This document shows, piece after piece, positions 49,343 to 59,074 of a DNA stretch of 64,000 nucleotides (its first letter is position 1; each line of letters opens with the position of its first letter). The stretch lies in contig VRMN01000004.1 in NCBI GenBank assembly GCA_008690995.1, positions 558,001-622,000 of the forward strand, given 5' to 3'. The DNA is from Porphyridium purpureum. Lineage: Eukaryota; Rhodophyta; Bangiophyceae; Porphyridiales; Porphyridiaceae. The notes under the pieces were generated by a model, which saw only the letters and a list, made by a program, of their open reading frames with translations, made no database searches and had not been told where the DNA came from. The position numbers were made by a program, and so were the translations under genes.

Positions 49343-50203
49343 ATGTCGGCTGGGTTTGCGTGGGGGTGCGTCGCAGCAGTGCAGAGCTCGGCGAGCGTGA
49401 GGACAGCGGCGTGTGTCACGCAGCGATCGTGTGGGTTTGTTGCGCGGAGGCGCGTGACCGTGGCCGTGCGGCCCGCGGCGTCTGCCAAGAGCGTCATGAT
49501 GGCTGACGTCGAGGAGCTCAAAAAGGTCGTCGGGTACAAGAGCGTGGATGATTACGTGAGTTCCGGTATGGTGGTCGGCCTGGGGACGGGCTCAACGGCC
49601 TACTTTGCTGTGGAGCGCCTCGGCCAGAAACTGGCTTCGGGTGAATTGAAGGACGTTGTCGCGATCCCCACGTCGCTTCGTACAAAGGAACAGGCAGAGT
49701 CGCTCAACATCCCGCTGGTCACTTTGGACACTCACCCAAAGCTTGACGTCGCGATTGATGGCGCTGATGAGGTCGACCCAGCGTTGAATCTCGTCAAGGG
49801 CCGTGGTGGCGCGCTGCTGCGTGAGAAGATGGTTGAGGTCATGGCCGATAAGTTCATTGTTATTGTTGATGACTCCAAACTCGTCGACGGGCTCGGTATT
49901 AGCGGCGCCATGCCGGTCGAGGTCACGCCGTTTTGCTGGGAGTTCACGCTGAATCGCCTCAAGCAGGCAAAGTCGCTGACTGGGTGTGATGCCAAGCTTC
50001 GCATGGCTGACGGGAAACCGTACGTCACGGACAATGATAACTACATTGTCGACCTTTACTTCACGGAGCCCATCAAGGACGCCCAGGCCGCGGCTACTGA
50101 GATTAACAGTATGGTGGGCGTCGTTGAGCATGGCTTGTTCTTGGATATGACGACTGCGGTTCTCATTGCGGGCAAGAATGGAGTAGAAGTCAAGCTGAAA
50201 TAA
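49343..50203 (+). CDS. rpiA: Ribose-5-phosphate isomerase A, probably plastid-targeted
   Basis: 286 residues from the first in-frame ATG at 49343. The enzyme interconverts ribose 5-phosphate and ribulose 5-phosphate in the Calvin cycle and the pentose phosphate pathway. Diagnostic RpiA motifs are present in order: VGLGTGSTAYF (phosphate binding), AIDGADEVDP (catalytic Asp), LVKGRGGALLREK (catalytic Lys region) and MPVEVTPF. The first 50 or so residues are rich in Ala, Ser, Val and Arg with few acids, and the mature enzyme begins near ADVEELKKVVGYKSVDDYV. This is consistent with a plastid transit peptide. It converges on the dioxygenase gene with 44 bases between stops. Function is secure; targeting is inference. 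Confidence 0.95.
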   Translation: MSAGFAWGCVAAVQSSASVRTAACVTQRSCGFVARRRVTVAVRPAASAKSVMMADVEELKKVVGYKSVDDYVSSGMVVGLGTGSTAYFAVERLGQKLASGELKDVVAIPTSLRTKEQAESLNIPLVTLDTHPKLDVAIDGADEVDPALNLVKGRGGALLREKMVEVMADKFIVIVDDSKLVDGLGISGAMPVEVTPFCWEFTLNRLKQAKSLTGCDAKLRMADGKPYVTDNDNYIVDLYFTEPIKDAQAAATEINSMVGVVEHGLFLDMTTAVLIAGKNGVEVKLK

Positions 50204-50247
50204 ATTTCGCGGTAGTGATTCTGCAGTACGCTCAGAAATGAAGAAGA

Positions 50248-51156
50248 CTAGGCCTTCCATGTCACTGGGAAGTCTTCGTCTGGTAGTGTCACATCCGCGG
50301 CACTCGTACACGCTTCACTGTTTGGCGCAGTGATGTATGGCTTCCAGAGCTGGCTGTACTGCGCGTCTGCCCTGAAGCGGACATTTGCAGGTACGAAGTG
50401 CATCCCCAATCCTCTCCTGGGCTTTGTCGAACTCTGATTTTTCCCACTTCCGTGCCATGTTCGTCCATCATGCACTGCGATTCCTCCTGCTGTCATCCCA
50501 GCGAGCGACGCAAGCTTAATGTGCTCTTCTGCAATTCCGGCATGTCGCGCGGCGCGCACCAGTATTTCCCAGCCTCGATCCGAGTTGAAGAACTGCTTGG
50601 CGGCGCCTTGACGAGCGTCCGAGACAGCAGACTGCCAGACATGAGAGCCCCTGACGTACTCCAGCGGTCCGACTTCTTCGTCCATGTCGTCAAGCGCGAC
50701 CCACACGGTTGCAACATCCGAAGGGTCGAACATGAAATAAGGCGAGTCGCGATGAAATGCCAAGGGTGGAGCACCTGCTGGCTTCATCCAGACCTGGTCC
50801 TGCGCGAGACGCGCACCACCGTGCACGGGATTATCCCATCCTGCCAAATGGGCCACAATCTCACCGAGCCACTCGCTTGTGGCAAGGGCGCGAAACTCGG
50901 AGTCACACTTGTGCACGTTCACCACTTGGATGACTTTGGTGCTGCACTTTCGCTGCCGTTGTTGCGAGCTCCGCGAGTCAAGCTCCACTGGTGGAGCCTT
51001 GTCCGGTGCGCAGCCTCGATCATAACGGCCATCTAGCACATGCGCCAAGTGCAATTTTAATGCGTCCACCCGCTCACGATTCAGAAACTGCTGTGAATCC
51101 AACACCACAAAGCCATCACGAACAAACTGCTCGCGTAGGGCCTCGCGAGCCGCCAT
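50248..51156 (-). CDS. Phytanoyl-CoA dioxygenase (PhyH) family protein
   Basis: 302 residues from the ATG at 51156; the frame is open to 51213 and beyond but with no earlier ATG. It is an Fe(II)/2-oxoglutarate oxygenase of the PhyH fold. The iron-binding HxD is AFHRDSPYF, the distal histidine lies in GRTWHGSGKN, and the 2-oxoglutarate-binding arginine is in KPRRGLGMHF. The pattern VWVALDDMDEEVGPLEYVRGSH is typical of the family. Substrates in this family range from phytanoyl-CoA to small metabolites and cannot be told from sequence. No peroxisomal PTS1 is seen (the end is TWKA). It is arranged head to head with the ferredoxin gene, about 250 bases between the ATGs, so they may share a promoter region. 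Family is secure; substrate unknown. Confidence 0.9.
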   Translation of the reverse strand: MAAREALREQFVRDGFVVLDSQQFLNRERVDALKLHLAHVLDGRYDRGCAPDKAPPVELDSRSSQQRQRKCSTKVIQVVNVHKCDSEFRALATSEWLGEIVAHLAGWDNPVHGGARLAQDQVWMKPAGAPPLAFHRDSPYFMFDPSDVATVWVALDDMDEEVGPLEYVRGSHVWQSAVSDARQGAAKQFFNSDRGWEILVRAARHAGIAEEHIKLASLAGMTAGGIAVHDGRTWHGSGKNQSSTKPRRGLGMHFVPANVRFRADAQYSQLWKPYITAPNSEACTSAADVTLPDEDFPVTWKA

Positions 51157-51410
51157 ACATTCCTGCTCTCCGGCCGGCTTGCTCAGGTAAGGTATCAGTC
51201 GCTCGGCGACCACAAGACCGAGATATTTGCGGCGCCTTGCATGTATTTCCAGATAGGAAGCCTTTTCACGCTCGAGTTCGCGTCACTCTCAAACATCAGA
51301 AAACGACGTCACTTGCTTGACCACTTCGAAGTGCGGACGTCGACGGCGACTTGAGGTTGGAAGGGCGAGACGGAGAGGCAGCGCGAAAGACAAGCAGGTG
51401 TGCACTAGAA
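51157..51410. promoter_or_regulatory. Shared divergent promoter region (PhyH / FdC2-like)
   Basis: 254 bases between the ATGs of two divergent genes. Both promoters and 5' leaders must lie here or overlap the genes. No TATA box stands out. The open dioxygenase frame extends some way into it without an ATG. Confidence 0.4.
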
Positions 51411-52007
51411 ATGATGGCTTTCCTAGCGCCTGCGCACTGGAACCACGCGAATTCGCGCACGCATGAGCGGGACGTGGGAAAGTGCCCATGTGTTGGTCAG
51501 AGCGGAGGTGGGGTGAGGAAAACGCACAGCGCGGCTCTGTGGATGGCGTCATCGTCGTCATCTTCGTCGTCATCTTCAGCAGCGTCAGGTGCGAGGGTGA
51601 GAACGACTGGAGAGACGGCGAGCAGTGGGAGCGCAAATGCGCGCCGATACAATGTGACGGTTCACGACCCAAAGAAAAATGCGACATACTCTGTCCAGGT
51701 GCCTGAGGATCGCTACATCTGGCACGCGATGGAGGAGCAAGGGTACGATATCCCGGCATCGTGCAGGCACGGTTGCTGCACGACATGCGCCGTCAGGATT
51801 GAGTCAGGCGCCGTCCAGCAGGACCAGGCTCTAGGTTTGCTACGTGAAATGCGTGACCAGGGTTACGCGCTGCTGTGCGTGTCGTACCCAAAGTCCGACA
51901 TCGTCGCAACGCTTCAGGATGAGGACGAGGTCTACATCAAGCAATTCGGCGGTACTTTTGAACAGGGCGGGAAAGAATGGGGTGGTGTTTTTCTCGATGA
52001 GGACTAG
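51411..52007 (+). CDS. [2Fe-2S] ferredoxin, FdC2-like, plastid
   Basis: 198 residues from the ATG pair at 51411/51414; a later ATG at 51543 is an alternative. The upstream frame has no ATG. A Ser/Ala-rich N-terminus (MASSSSSSSSSSAASG) suggests a plastid transit peptide. The fold follows: VTVHDPKKNATYSVQVPEDR, then the cluster loop CRHGCCTTCAVR with three cysteines and the fourth in ALLCVSYP. The C-terminal extension DEDEVYIKQFGG is the mark of plant and cyanobacterial FdC2, an extended low-abundance ferredoxin, rather than the photosynthetic electron carrier. In plants FdC2 loss disturbs chlorophyll and photosynthetic electron flow. The assignment rests on this extension and the match around the cluster. 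The start is uncertain; family is firm. Confidence 0.9.
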   Translation: MMAFLAPAHWNHANSRTHERDVGKCPCVGQSGGGVRKTHSAALWMASSSSSSSSSSAASGARVRTTGETASSGSANARRYNVTVHDPKKNATYSVQVPEDRYIWHAMEEQGYDIPASCRHGCCTTCAVRIESGAVQQDQALGLLREMRDQGYALLCVSYPKSDIVATLQDEDEVYIKQFGGTFEQGGKEWGGVFLDED

Positions 52008-52394
52008 ACATGTGCTCGACTTGAGGCAACGCGCACGGGAAGCAAAACTGTAGACATATGCTGCAAGCCATGACCCTTGTTGGCATGGATGCTGAATTAC
52101 AGCCTCGTTTTATGGTTGATGGAATACTCGTAGACCTGCGGACTTCCCTGAGTTGCATCAGTAATGGTGCTTTCAGTTACCTTCTCGGGCGCGACGTCAC
52201 GCTTTCTGCTCTCTGACGCTTTCATCTAGGAAGCCGTCCACCACCAGAGGCACGGGCTTAAGGAGCTTTCGGGGTAAATACTTGTCTGCTTCGGCGGCAC
52301 GCGCAATCGTACCATACTTTACCATTGGTCCTCTTCACTTGTTCTTCGACACGGACGAAACAGTAGCAGAAGAAAAACAAAAAAAAAACAAAAA
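52008..52394. other. Intergenic between convergent genes
   Basis: About 390 bases holding the 3' ends of the ferredoxin and lipase genes. An A-rich run at 52372-52394 lies immediately beyond the lipase stop. No other feature seen. Confidence 0.5.
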
Positions 52395-55300
52395 TTAGAC
52401 TATGTTGTGCAAGAAAGAGCTGGGATCCTCATGTTCGCCGGCTGCGTCACCATCCGGCTCGTTCTCAGTGACCTTGGATATCGAACTTGGAGAGAATACC
52501 TTCTCCGAAGGATTCAAGATTGCAGAAGAATTGACCATGGGGGATTGAAGATCGCTCTGGCTCACGTCGAGCTCGTTCAATAATTTGGTAAGATTCGTTT
52601 GCTTCCTTGTCGCTTTCTTCAACTGCATGGACACCTCTGTTTGCAGAGCCGCCTTGAGCATGTTCTGCTCCGCAATGTCGTTCGGATCAAACGCGTTGAA
52701 TTCAACCCACTGCGCGTTATACCCGCTACCACTGGCCTCCACAAACTTGACCATGTGCTCTCGGTAAGAGCCCATCAAGTGCGGAAGCGCGTGGCTACCG
52801 TGGAAGAGAGTCATGTCCGCAAATACAGGGTCGATGATTAGATTGCCGCCTTCGTCGACGAGCACGGCGCGCGGAACGTGCTCGTAATGCTCCCACGTAT
52901 CCTTCGGATTGTTGGTGATGAAATCGTCCTTGTTGACCACACGCCATGAGTGCGGCACAAGGACTGAGAAGCGACGCGCAAACGCACGATTTCCCACTTT
53001 CGGGCTGCCATATGTGTACAATGAGATGCGATTCTTGGGCAGCTCCAAATGGAGCGCAAGATCAAATGCACAAAGCGTAGCTAATGCACCACCCAGCGAA
53101 TGGCCCGTTACAAATAAGCGCGGATGCTTGGTCATGAAACGTCCCTCTGATCCAAAAAGTTCCGTTACGAGAAGCTGCACGTCAGCACGCATCGCGTCAT
53201 ACGCCCTGGCGAAGCCGCGATGGACTCGCGGCTTCTTCTGCCCTAATTGTGGTCTTTTCCATTTGCTCTCGAGCCACTCGGGGCCTACTACCGGTGTGTG
53301 GTCTACTTGCAAGACCTGTGCATTCACCTTCCAGTTGGCACTAGTGACAGTGCCGCGGAACGCCACGATCACGGACTCATTGTTATACGCTATCGCGTAC
53401 ACCAGATCGTGGTTTTCTAGTCCTGTGCGCACTAGTCTATGAAGCTTCCATCCCTTCTCGCTTAGATCATGTTCAAAAACAGCGTGAATCACAGGGTCGT
53501 CCAAATACACAAGCCAGCTTAAATCAAAACAAATGACATTCTCTGACATCACAAACTTGCTCACTGGGTTCATGCGCATGCCCGTGTTCGGATCACGCGT
53601 AGCCTCCCACTTCAGAGGCACACTGACCGACTGGAAGAGTACGCCGGTGCTTTCACGCGACATATTTGAATCGCGTGCCAGCCCACCAAGATCCCTAAAG
53701 CTTTCGGAGCCCACGAAAGAGTTGTGCATATCCTCGTCGCCGCCCACCAGCGTAAGTACCTGCTTTTCCAGCCAGCTCGGCTTGTACCGCGACGGCATGG
53801 ACAAGTACATCTCTAATAGCGAGAAGAGCGTGTATGCCAGTTTGATGCCGAAGCGACCATAATACGGCATGTTGAGTACTTCGGCGGTCTTCACTTCATT
53901 CGCGACAATCGGGTCCGATCCCACAAGGACCATACCTTGTGGTACAAGCGGAGAACATACTAGAGTCGTGATGGTGAGCGCGCTTACGTACACAAAGATC
54001 CCACGGAATGTCCAGAACGCTTGCAGGTGTTTTTGGCGCACACGCATGTACGGAATTTGGGAATTTTTGCGGCTCGAGTAGTAGTAGTTCGCCATGTATG
54101 CGACGACAATCAGCACATTGAGCGCCCCAAACACATTGGCCACAATCACCGTCTTGTCGTTCGAGTCCGCCCGTGTCAGCGTGATCCACGAGACGAACAG
54201 CTGGGGCGAGAACTCGACGCGAGCAATTATTTGGCACGTGACCTGTGCAGCGAACACAACGAGGTTTGGTACCACACGCCATGCGTAGAAAGACCACGAG
54301 TACGGATCGTCTAGCGATTCGCCCCGGCTGATGGAGCCGAGCTTGAGTGCAAAATACGTTGAGAACGAGGAGGTTGTCACTGCGGACATGACGTACCGAA
54401 AGATGATTAATCCCCTCGTAGCGTCAGCAGAAATATGTGACGATGTGAATTGCACTCGGTCTAAATTGAGTGCTGGATTATTCCAAAGAATATCCACTGG
54501 AAGCAGAAAAACCAGGGTCCAGAGAAAATCGCCGCGGTACACATGATCCTTATAGTAGCCAATCCAAGCCTGCCGCAACCCGATGATCCACGCAACCAGC
54601 ATCACAAAACAGCAAAACGATATTCCGACAAAGTTCACATACTCAGTGACCGTAAAACTGGTCACGTTGCAGCCATTCTCCAGGCTGCAACCCGCCTGTG
54701 GCCATCTGTTGCGAGTCATGCCTGTGACAGCCGCCTCAAAGACCACAAAGACAATGAACGTCACCAACTGCATCATGTCGATGGAAAATTTGATTGTCGC
54801 ATTGATCGACTCCAGCCGATTTTGTCGTTGGCGCTCTGACGCCTCGAGATCGAGCACTCCGACGAGGTTCTGCACATTCGGATTCAGAATGCGCTCCATC
54901 GGACGCCCGCCCGCACGCATCGGCGTTTTCAGAAAGTTCTTCATGTCCATGGTGCTACCAGATTCTCCGTGCGACTTGAACAGGAAGTCTTTCAGAGCCG
55001 GTTCATTCTTTCTACTTGGACTGCTAGGTGCGGAGTGTGACTCATGTTGCGGCGTTTGTTCTGGGTCGGTACTCGGCTTTGATTTAAAATTGCCTTTCTT
55101 CAGGGAAATACGCAGTGCTTCCTCGACCGACGCGCCGCCCCTTTTGTCCTTCTTATCTGCGTGTTTGAGCATTTCATAGACAGCCGGGCCCTTCCCGGGC
55201 GGCGAGACCACGCCGGCGCGCGGTGCTGCTCTCGCCGGGGGCGTGACTGCTGCGGGCGTGACGCCGTCGCCCATATGCTTTATCTTTTCCGGTGGCGCGC

Positions 55301-55430
55301 TTGCTGACAGCATTGCTGGCACTGTAGGTTTCATCTTCTCCATATCCCCAGACGAAAGGACCATTTGCGGTACGTTACTCCCGCCTCCCTTGTCGCTGTA
55401 CGCGTTCAGATTGCCACTGTCGTTGTCCAT
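52395..55430 (-). CDS. Multi-pass membrane class 3 lipase
   Basis: 1011 residues from an ATG. Residues 1 to about 200 are polar and Pro/Lys-rich. Residues about 215-530 hold a run of some seven hydrophobic helices (for example LVTFIVFVVFEAAVTG, ISFCCFVMLVAWIIGL, FLWTLVFLLPVDIL, VVPNLVVFAAQVTCQII, FGALNVLIVVAYMANYY, GIFVYVSALTITTLVC). The C-terminal part is a class 3 (Rhizomucor-type) lipase: YNNESVIVAFRGT, then the nucleophile elbow VTGHSLGGALATLCAF near residue 780, YGSPKVGNRAF, and a final histidine near LFHGSHALPHL. It should hydrolyse acyl lipids at the membrane that anchors it, like animal diacylglycerol lipases, which also join membrane helices to this fold. The seven-helix region could alternatively be a GOST/TMEM181-like module. 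The lipase call is firm; substrate is unknown. Confidence 0.88.
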   Translation of the reverse strand: MDNDSGNLNAYSDKGGGSNVPQMVLSSGDMEKMKPTVPAMLSASAPPEKIKHMGDGVTPAAVTPPARAAPRAGVVSPPGKGPAVYEMLKHADKKDKRGGASVEEALRISLKKGNFKSKPSTDPEQTPQHESHSAPSSPSRKNEPALKDFLFKSHGESGSTMDMKNFLKTPMRAGGRPMERILNPNVQNLVGVLDLEASERQRQNRLESINATIKFSIDMMQLVTFIVFVVFEAAVTGMTRNRWPQAGCSLENGCNVTSFTVTEYVNFVGISFCCFVMLVAWIIGLRQAWIGYYKDHVYRGDFLWTLVFLLPVDILWNNPALNLDRVQFTSSHISADATRGLIIFRYVMSAVTTSSFSTYFALKLGSISRGESLDDPYSWSFYAWRVVPNLVVFAAQVTCQIIARVEFSPQLFVSWITLTRADSNDKTVIVANVFGALNVLIVVAYMANYYYSSRKNSQIPYMRVRQKHLQAFWTFRGIFVYVSALTITTLVCSPLVPQGMVLVGSDPIVANEVKTAEVLNMPYYGRFGIKLAYTLFSLLEMYLSMPSRYKPSWLEKQVLTLVGGDEDMHNSFVGSESFRDLGGLARDSNMSRESTGVLFQSVSVPLKWEATRDPNTGMRMNPVSKFVMSENVICFDLSWLVYLDDPVIHAVFEHDLSEKGWKLHRLVRTGLENHDLVYAIAYNNESVIVAFRGTVTSANWKVNAQVLQVDHTPVVGPEWLESKWKRPQLGQKKPRVHRGFARAYDAMRADVQLLVTELFGSEGRFMTKHPRLFVTGHSLGGALATLCAFDLALHLELPKNRISLYTYGSPKVGNRAFARRFSVLVPHSWRVVNKDDFITNNPKDTWEHYEHVPRAVLVDEGGNLIIDPVFADMTLFHGSHALPHLMGSYREHMVKFVEASGSGYNAQWVEFNAFDPNDIAEQNMLKAALQTEVSMQLKKATRKQTNLTKLLNELDVSQSDLQSPMVNSSAILNPSEKVFSPSSISKVTENEPDGDAAGEHEDPSSFLHNIV

Positions 55431-56526
55431 GCTGGCGAAGTAGTTTAGACGCCCACTTCATCAGAGCCCCGCACCTCCCCGCCGCGGTGAAAAGCGTACA
55501 CCGGCAACCCCCCTTGTCCTTCTCACATGCACTACTCCCACATCTACCTTTCTTGTGTCTCACGCCGCGCAATCTCCTGTTGGAACAAGCCAGCGGAGCC
55601 ACACCTCTATTTCCTCCGGCGCGATGAGCCAACCCAATTCAGTGGACGTGGCGACCAATCGCGCGGCGCCGTTCTCCCCGCCACCCAAGAACACCGCCCG
55701 AAACCAAGATCGCTACGTGTTCTCCCGGGCAAGCTGTCTCGCTCTGCGGCGCGTGTCTGTGCGAGCCTGGTTTGTACTGTCGTTCACCGTGCGCGCGCGT
55801 CTGTGCCCTCCACCATCGCTCCGTTGTACACCGCGTATCGACGCACACGCAGCCACGACTGTTACCCTCCGACTCCTCCCAACGCCGTCAGCCGCTGCCA
55901 CCACCTTCATTTATTCGGCGCTCCATATCAAAACGCTACGATTTTCAATACAAACGCAGTGAGGCGCACGCGCGTCTGGGTTTCTGGCGTGGCGTGTCGC
56001 TCCACGCAAAGTGCTGAGACGCGCCAGTTGAAAGCGTGGAGCGCACGCCGTCTCGCGGACAAGCCACATCAGCGTCGACGATGAGGACGAGGAGGACGAC
56101 GAAGGAACAGCACACGCAAAGGTCAATCGCGCGCACAGCGCAGAGCCTTCCTTGAAAGCGGCGCCGTCTCAAAGCGAGGCATGACGATTGGTGAAACCGT
56201 CCCATACGCGCCGATGCGGCAGCGTGTGGTGACACGTGTGACGCATGTGTGTGCTTGTGTGCGTTCAACAGAAACGTCGCTCCAGCGAGGTTTCCGGCGA
56301 ATAGGGCAAGCAAGTTTATCTCACCTAGTGTTCCGGTTGCTGAACGAATAGGCTTTCCAACCCGCACTCAGCACCGGCATCCGCCGCGGCCGCCACGCTC
56401 TGCGAAGCGCTGCAGACGCCAGCCTCACAGAGACACCTACACTCTCTTTCCCCTCGTCATCTCACATCCATCCTGACCTAACCCTGCAAACCGAACCGCC
56501 ACACTTCTCAGCGTAACGGTCCTTAT

Positions 56527-56527
<1 letters not shown>

Positions 56528-56595
<68 letters not shown>
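56528..56595. repeat. Heptamer array (GGTTTCC)9
   Basis: Nine perfect tandem copies of GGTTTCC followed by GGTTT. Seven-base period with a G/T-rich strand, telomere-like in form but not a sequence I know as a telomere repeat. Confidence 0.95.
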
Positions 56596-56687
56596 GGGGT
56601 GAATAATTCACAGGTCCCTCAGACGGCTAACACTTAACGGTTCATGTTTGACGGTTCACGTTTGACCTTTAACGGTTGAATGAAACG

Positions 56688-56757
56688 GGCTAACGGCTAA
56701 CGGCTAACGGCTAACGGCTAACGGCTAACGGCTAACGGCTAACGGCTAACGGCTAAC
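56688..56757. repeat. Heptamer array (GGCTAAC)10
   Basis: Ten perfect tandem copies of GGCTAAC. Lies 92 bases after the first array. The sequence between contains degenerate words such as ACGGTTCA and TAACGGTT, so the whole 56520-56757 stretch looks like one evolving repeat field. Confidence 0.95.
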
Positions 56758-57054
56758 TGCAACCCGGATTGGCGGTGCCGGGCGTGAATTGGAATGGCAT
56801 GGAGCGCGAGATTCTTGCGCAGGTACAGTGAAACTTGAAGGAGCCGGCTCTATGTAAAACGAGGCGGGTTTAGTATGGACGGACGCGCACGGACGGAGCG
56901 TGTACGTGGGTACAGCTCGGAGCGAGTGTGCGGGTGTATCGCGGCGGGGGGGAAACGGGGAGCGGGAAGGTAAGACAAGCGGAAGGTGTGGCGGTGTAGG
57001 TGGGTGGGGGTGGGCTGGATCGGCGACAGGGGCTTGCACGCGCGGGTGATAAGC

Positions 57055-58320
57055 ATGGAGACAAGCTCGTTGCTGGGGCTGAAGCCCAGCAGGAGGCGGC
57101 CGGCCGGCAATGTGGGGTTCGAGGAGGACGTGGGCTCGATGATCAAACGCAACGGCTCGATGATCCTCAATGGGAAAGGCTTTGCCCTGCACACCGGGCT
57201 GGAGGGGTACTGGAGCCCGCCGCTGTCGTATCTCCTCTTCTTCACGCCGTTCGCGTTGGCGTGGGGCTGGATGGAGTGGAACCCCACAGTCACCTTTGCG
57301 CTGTGCTTCCTGTCGCTCATCCCGCTCGCCCTCGTCCTGGGCACCGCCACCGAGGATATCGCGCTCTACTCGAATGATACCATCGGTGGCCTGCTCAACG
57401 CAACCTTTGGGAACGCCGTCGAGATGATCATCGCAGTTCAGGCACTCAGGCAAGGATTCACCGACCTCGTGCAGGCCACCTTGCTGGGTTCGATCTTGAG
57501 CAACCTGCTGCTCGTGCTCGGGTGCTCGTTTTTGTTTGGCGGCCTGATTTACAAGACTCAGCGTATCAGCCGTGTTGTCGTGTCCAGTGTCTCAACAGTG
57601 CTTGCCGTGGTCGTGTTTGGCTTTGCCTGTCCGGCCGTCCTCAGCGAAACAACCAAGGGATCCCAGGCGCCCGTCGATGCAATGTCGCTAATCACCTCTA
57701 TTGCGTTGCTCGTGATCTATGCGCTTTATCTTTTCTTTCAGTTGGTCACGCATGTCGCATACTTCAATGCCGGCGTTGAAGGCGATTCTCCGCAGGTTCT
57801 TAATGGCGTGGTAGCCGACATGCCCGCCGATGATGCCGACGGGGGTTCTGAGCAGCCCAAGGTTGCACTGCCTATCGCGTGTGGGATCCTTCTTGGTAGC
57901 TGTCTGGTCGTCGCTTGGGTCTCGGAGTACTTGGTAGATTCCGTGGACGCATTTGCGTCTAACGTGGGCCTTCCTCCCCGCTTTGTGACGCTGATCTTGT
58001 TACCGATTGTTGGCAACGCCGCCGAGCACTTCTCGGCGGTCACCGTCGCCATGAAGAACAAGTTGGATCTAAGCGTCGGCATTGCGCTGGGCTCGAGCAT
58101 TCAGATTGCGATTTTTGTGGGGCCATCGCTAGTCATTCTTAGTTGGATCTGTGGCTGGAAACACCTCACGCTTGATTTTGACATGTTCCCGACTGTCCTC
58201 GTCGTCGCGTCCGTCTGGCTCGTCAATATCATGATTCGTGACTTTGAGGCCAACTGGTTTGAAGGTGCGATTCTGTGCGTGACGTACTTTGTCATCGCAG
58301 CGTTCACATTTGTGGTGTGA
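57055..58320 (+). CDS. Vacuolar-type Ca2+/H+ exchanger (CAX family)
   Basis: 421 residues from the first in-frame ATG at 57055. A cation/proton antiporter that loads Ca2+ (and often Mn2+) into the vacuole using the proton gradient. Both alpha repeats carry the CAX signature: GNAVEMIIAVQALRQG after the third helix, and GNAAEHFSAVTVAMKNKLDL in the second half, followed by GSSIQIAIFVGPSLVI. Eleven or so hydrophobic helices are visible, with an acidic loop (VADMPADDADGGSEQ) between the halves as in other CAX proteins. The cytosolic N-tail is about 60 residues and may be autoinhibitory, as in plant CAX1. The heptamer arrays lie about 300 bases upstream. Family assignment is firm; cation preference is not readable. 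Confidence 0.95.
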   Translation: METSSLLGLKPSRRRPAGNVGFEEDVGSMIKRNGSMILNGKGFALHTGLEGYWSPPLSYLLFFTPFALAWGWMEWNPTVTFALCFLSLIPLALVLGTATEDIALYSNDTIGGLLNATFGNAVEMIIAVQALRQGFTDLVQATLLGSILSNLLLVLGCSFLFGGLIYKTQRISRVVVSSVSTVLAVVVFGFACPAVLSETTKGSQAPVDAMSLITSIALLVIYALYLFFQLVTHVAYFNAGVEGDSPQVLNGVVADMPADDADGGSEQPKVALPIACGILLGSCLVVAWVSEYLVDSVDAFASNVGLPPRFVTLILLPIVGNAAEHFSAVTVAMKNKLDLSVGIALGSSIQIAIFVGPSLVILSWICGWKHLTLDFDMFPTVLVVASVWLVNIMIRDFEANWFEGAILCVTYFVIAAFTFVV

Positions 58321-58462
58321 TCGAGAACGAGGACCGGGCAGGAGGCGTACTACGTCTCGCCATTCGCAGAGTTAGCCAGATTATGATTTTATTTTTTCTT
58401 GGCGTTTCTTATTTGGGGAAAATGGAAAAGAAAGTGCATGCGAATTCGCAGCGCCAGCAGAG

Positions 58463-59074
58463 TCATTGTGTAAATTTTAAGCACCGCGTCTCGTCGTGCG
58501 TCACGCCACACTGCACTGTGCAGAAGCGCGACCCGCAGCGCACGCACGTGTACGGAGCCTGGAAGCCGCACACCGAACAGATTCGGCGCGCCGGAAAGCG
58601 AGAGGGGAGCGCTCGCGCATGCTCATAAGTGCACTCCGTGGTCCCCTCAACTGCTGCTCGCTTGGCTTCTTCCGCCAGCACAAGGTCCAATGGCACATTG
58701 AACGCCTCAATGGCGCGGCGCACTGGCTGTTTTTGCCTCGACGGCTGCTTCTTTTGTGTGGTTGAGACACTGGCTGCTTTCGACGGTTTGCTATTTGCCT
58801 TGCTCTTTTTCTTGCTCTTTCCCACGATGGCCCCGACCACCGCATCGTCCGAGTAGTCGTCCTCACTGGCATGGTCGGGCTCGTACTCGTCGTCGTTTTC
58901 GCCAGCGGCAACCACGTCGTCGCTCTCAAGCGCGTCCAGGCGCCGTTGGCGCGCCTCAAGACGCGCTGACTCGTCCACTTGCGCAAGCAGGACACGGGGC
59001 GCTATTTTCCGCTTGCGCTTGCGCGAATTGCGCTCGGCGGCGGCCGCCGCTGCTGCCGCGGCGGCCTCATCCAT
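58463..59074 (-). CDS. HIT zinc-finger protein, ZNHIT1/Swc6 (Vps71)-like
   Basis: 203 residues from an ATG. An Ala run and a basic patch (RNSRKRKRKIAPR, a likely nuclear signal) open the protein. An acidic middle (DEYEPDHASEDDYSDD) and a Lys-rich stretch follow. The C-terminus is a HIT-type zinc finger: SRFPARRICSVCGFQAPY, CVRCGSRFC, CGVTHDETRCLKFT, with paired Cys and a His/Cys closing pair. The SRFPAR lead-in and the CLKFT-type end match animal ZNHIT1 and yeast Swc6. These are subunits of the SWR1/SRCAP complex that exchanges H2A for H2A.Z in nucleosomes. The neighbours are metabolic and unrelated. Its stop lies about 140 bases from the convergent exchanger stop. Orthology is well supported by the finger and its flanks. 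Confidence 0.92.
   Translation of the reverse strand: MDEAAAAAAAAAAERNSRKRKRKIAPRVLLAQVDESARLEARQRRLDALESDDVVAAGENDDEYEPDHASEDDYSDDAVVGAIVGKSKKKSKANSKPSKAASVSTTQKKQPSRQKQPVRRAIEAFNVPLDLVLAEEAKRAAVEGTTECTYEHARALPSRFPARRICSVCGFQAPYTCVRCGSRFCTVQCGVTHDETRCLKFTQ

Larger units (their letters stand above)
55431..57054. other. Intergenic with two heptamer arrays
   Basis: About 1.6 kb between divergent genes. A 112-residue frame (ATG near 55624, +) has no recognisable domain. The main contents are the two 7-bp minisatellites annotated separately and degenerate heptamer-like words between them. The exchanger frame is open from 56986 but lacks an ATG before 57055. Confidence 0.5.

Noticed and set aside
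56528-56757. True telomere or chromosome end
   Set aside because: Genes continue on both sides and neither heptamer is a known telomere word to me; only an interstitial array can be claimed.
56746-57453. 235-residue minus-strand frame over the exchanger start
   Set aside because: Antisense to a confident CAX gene, no ATG at its start, and Arg/His/Pro-rich composition typical of a shadow frame.
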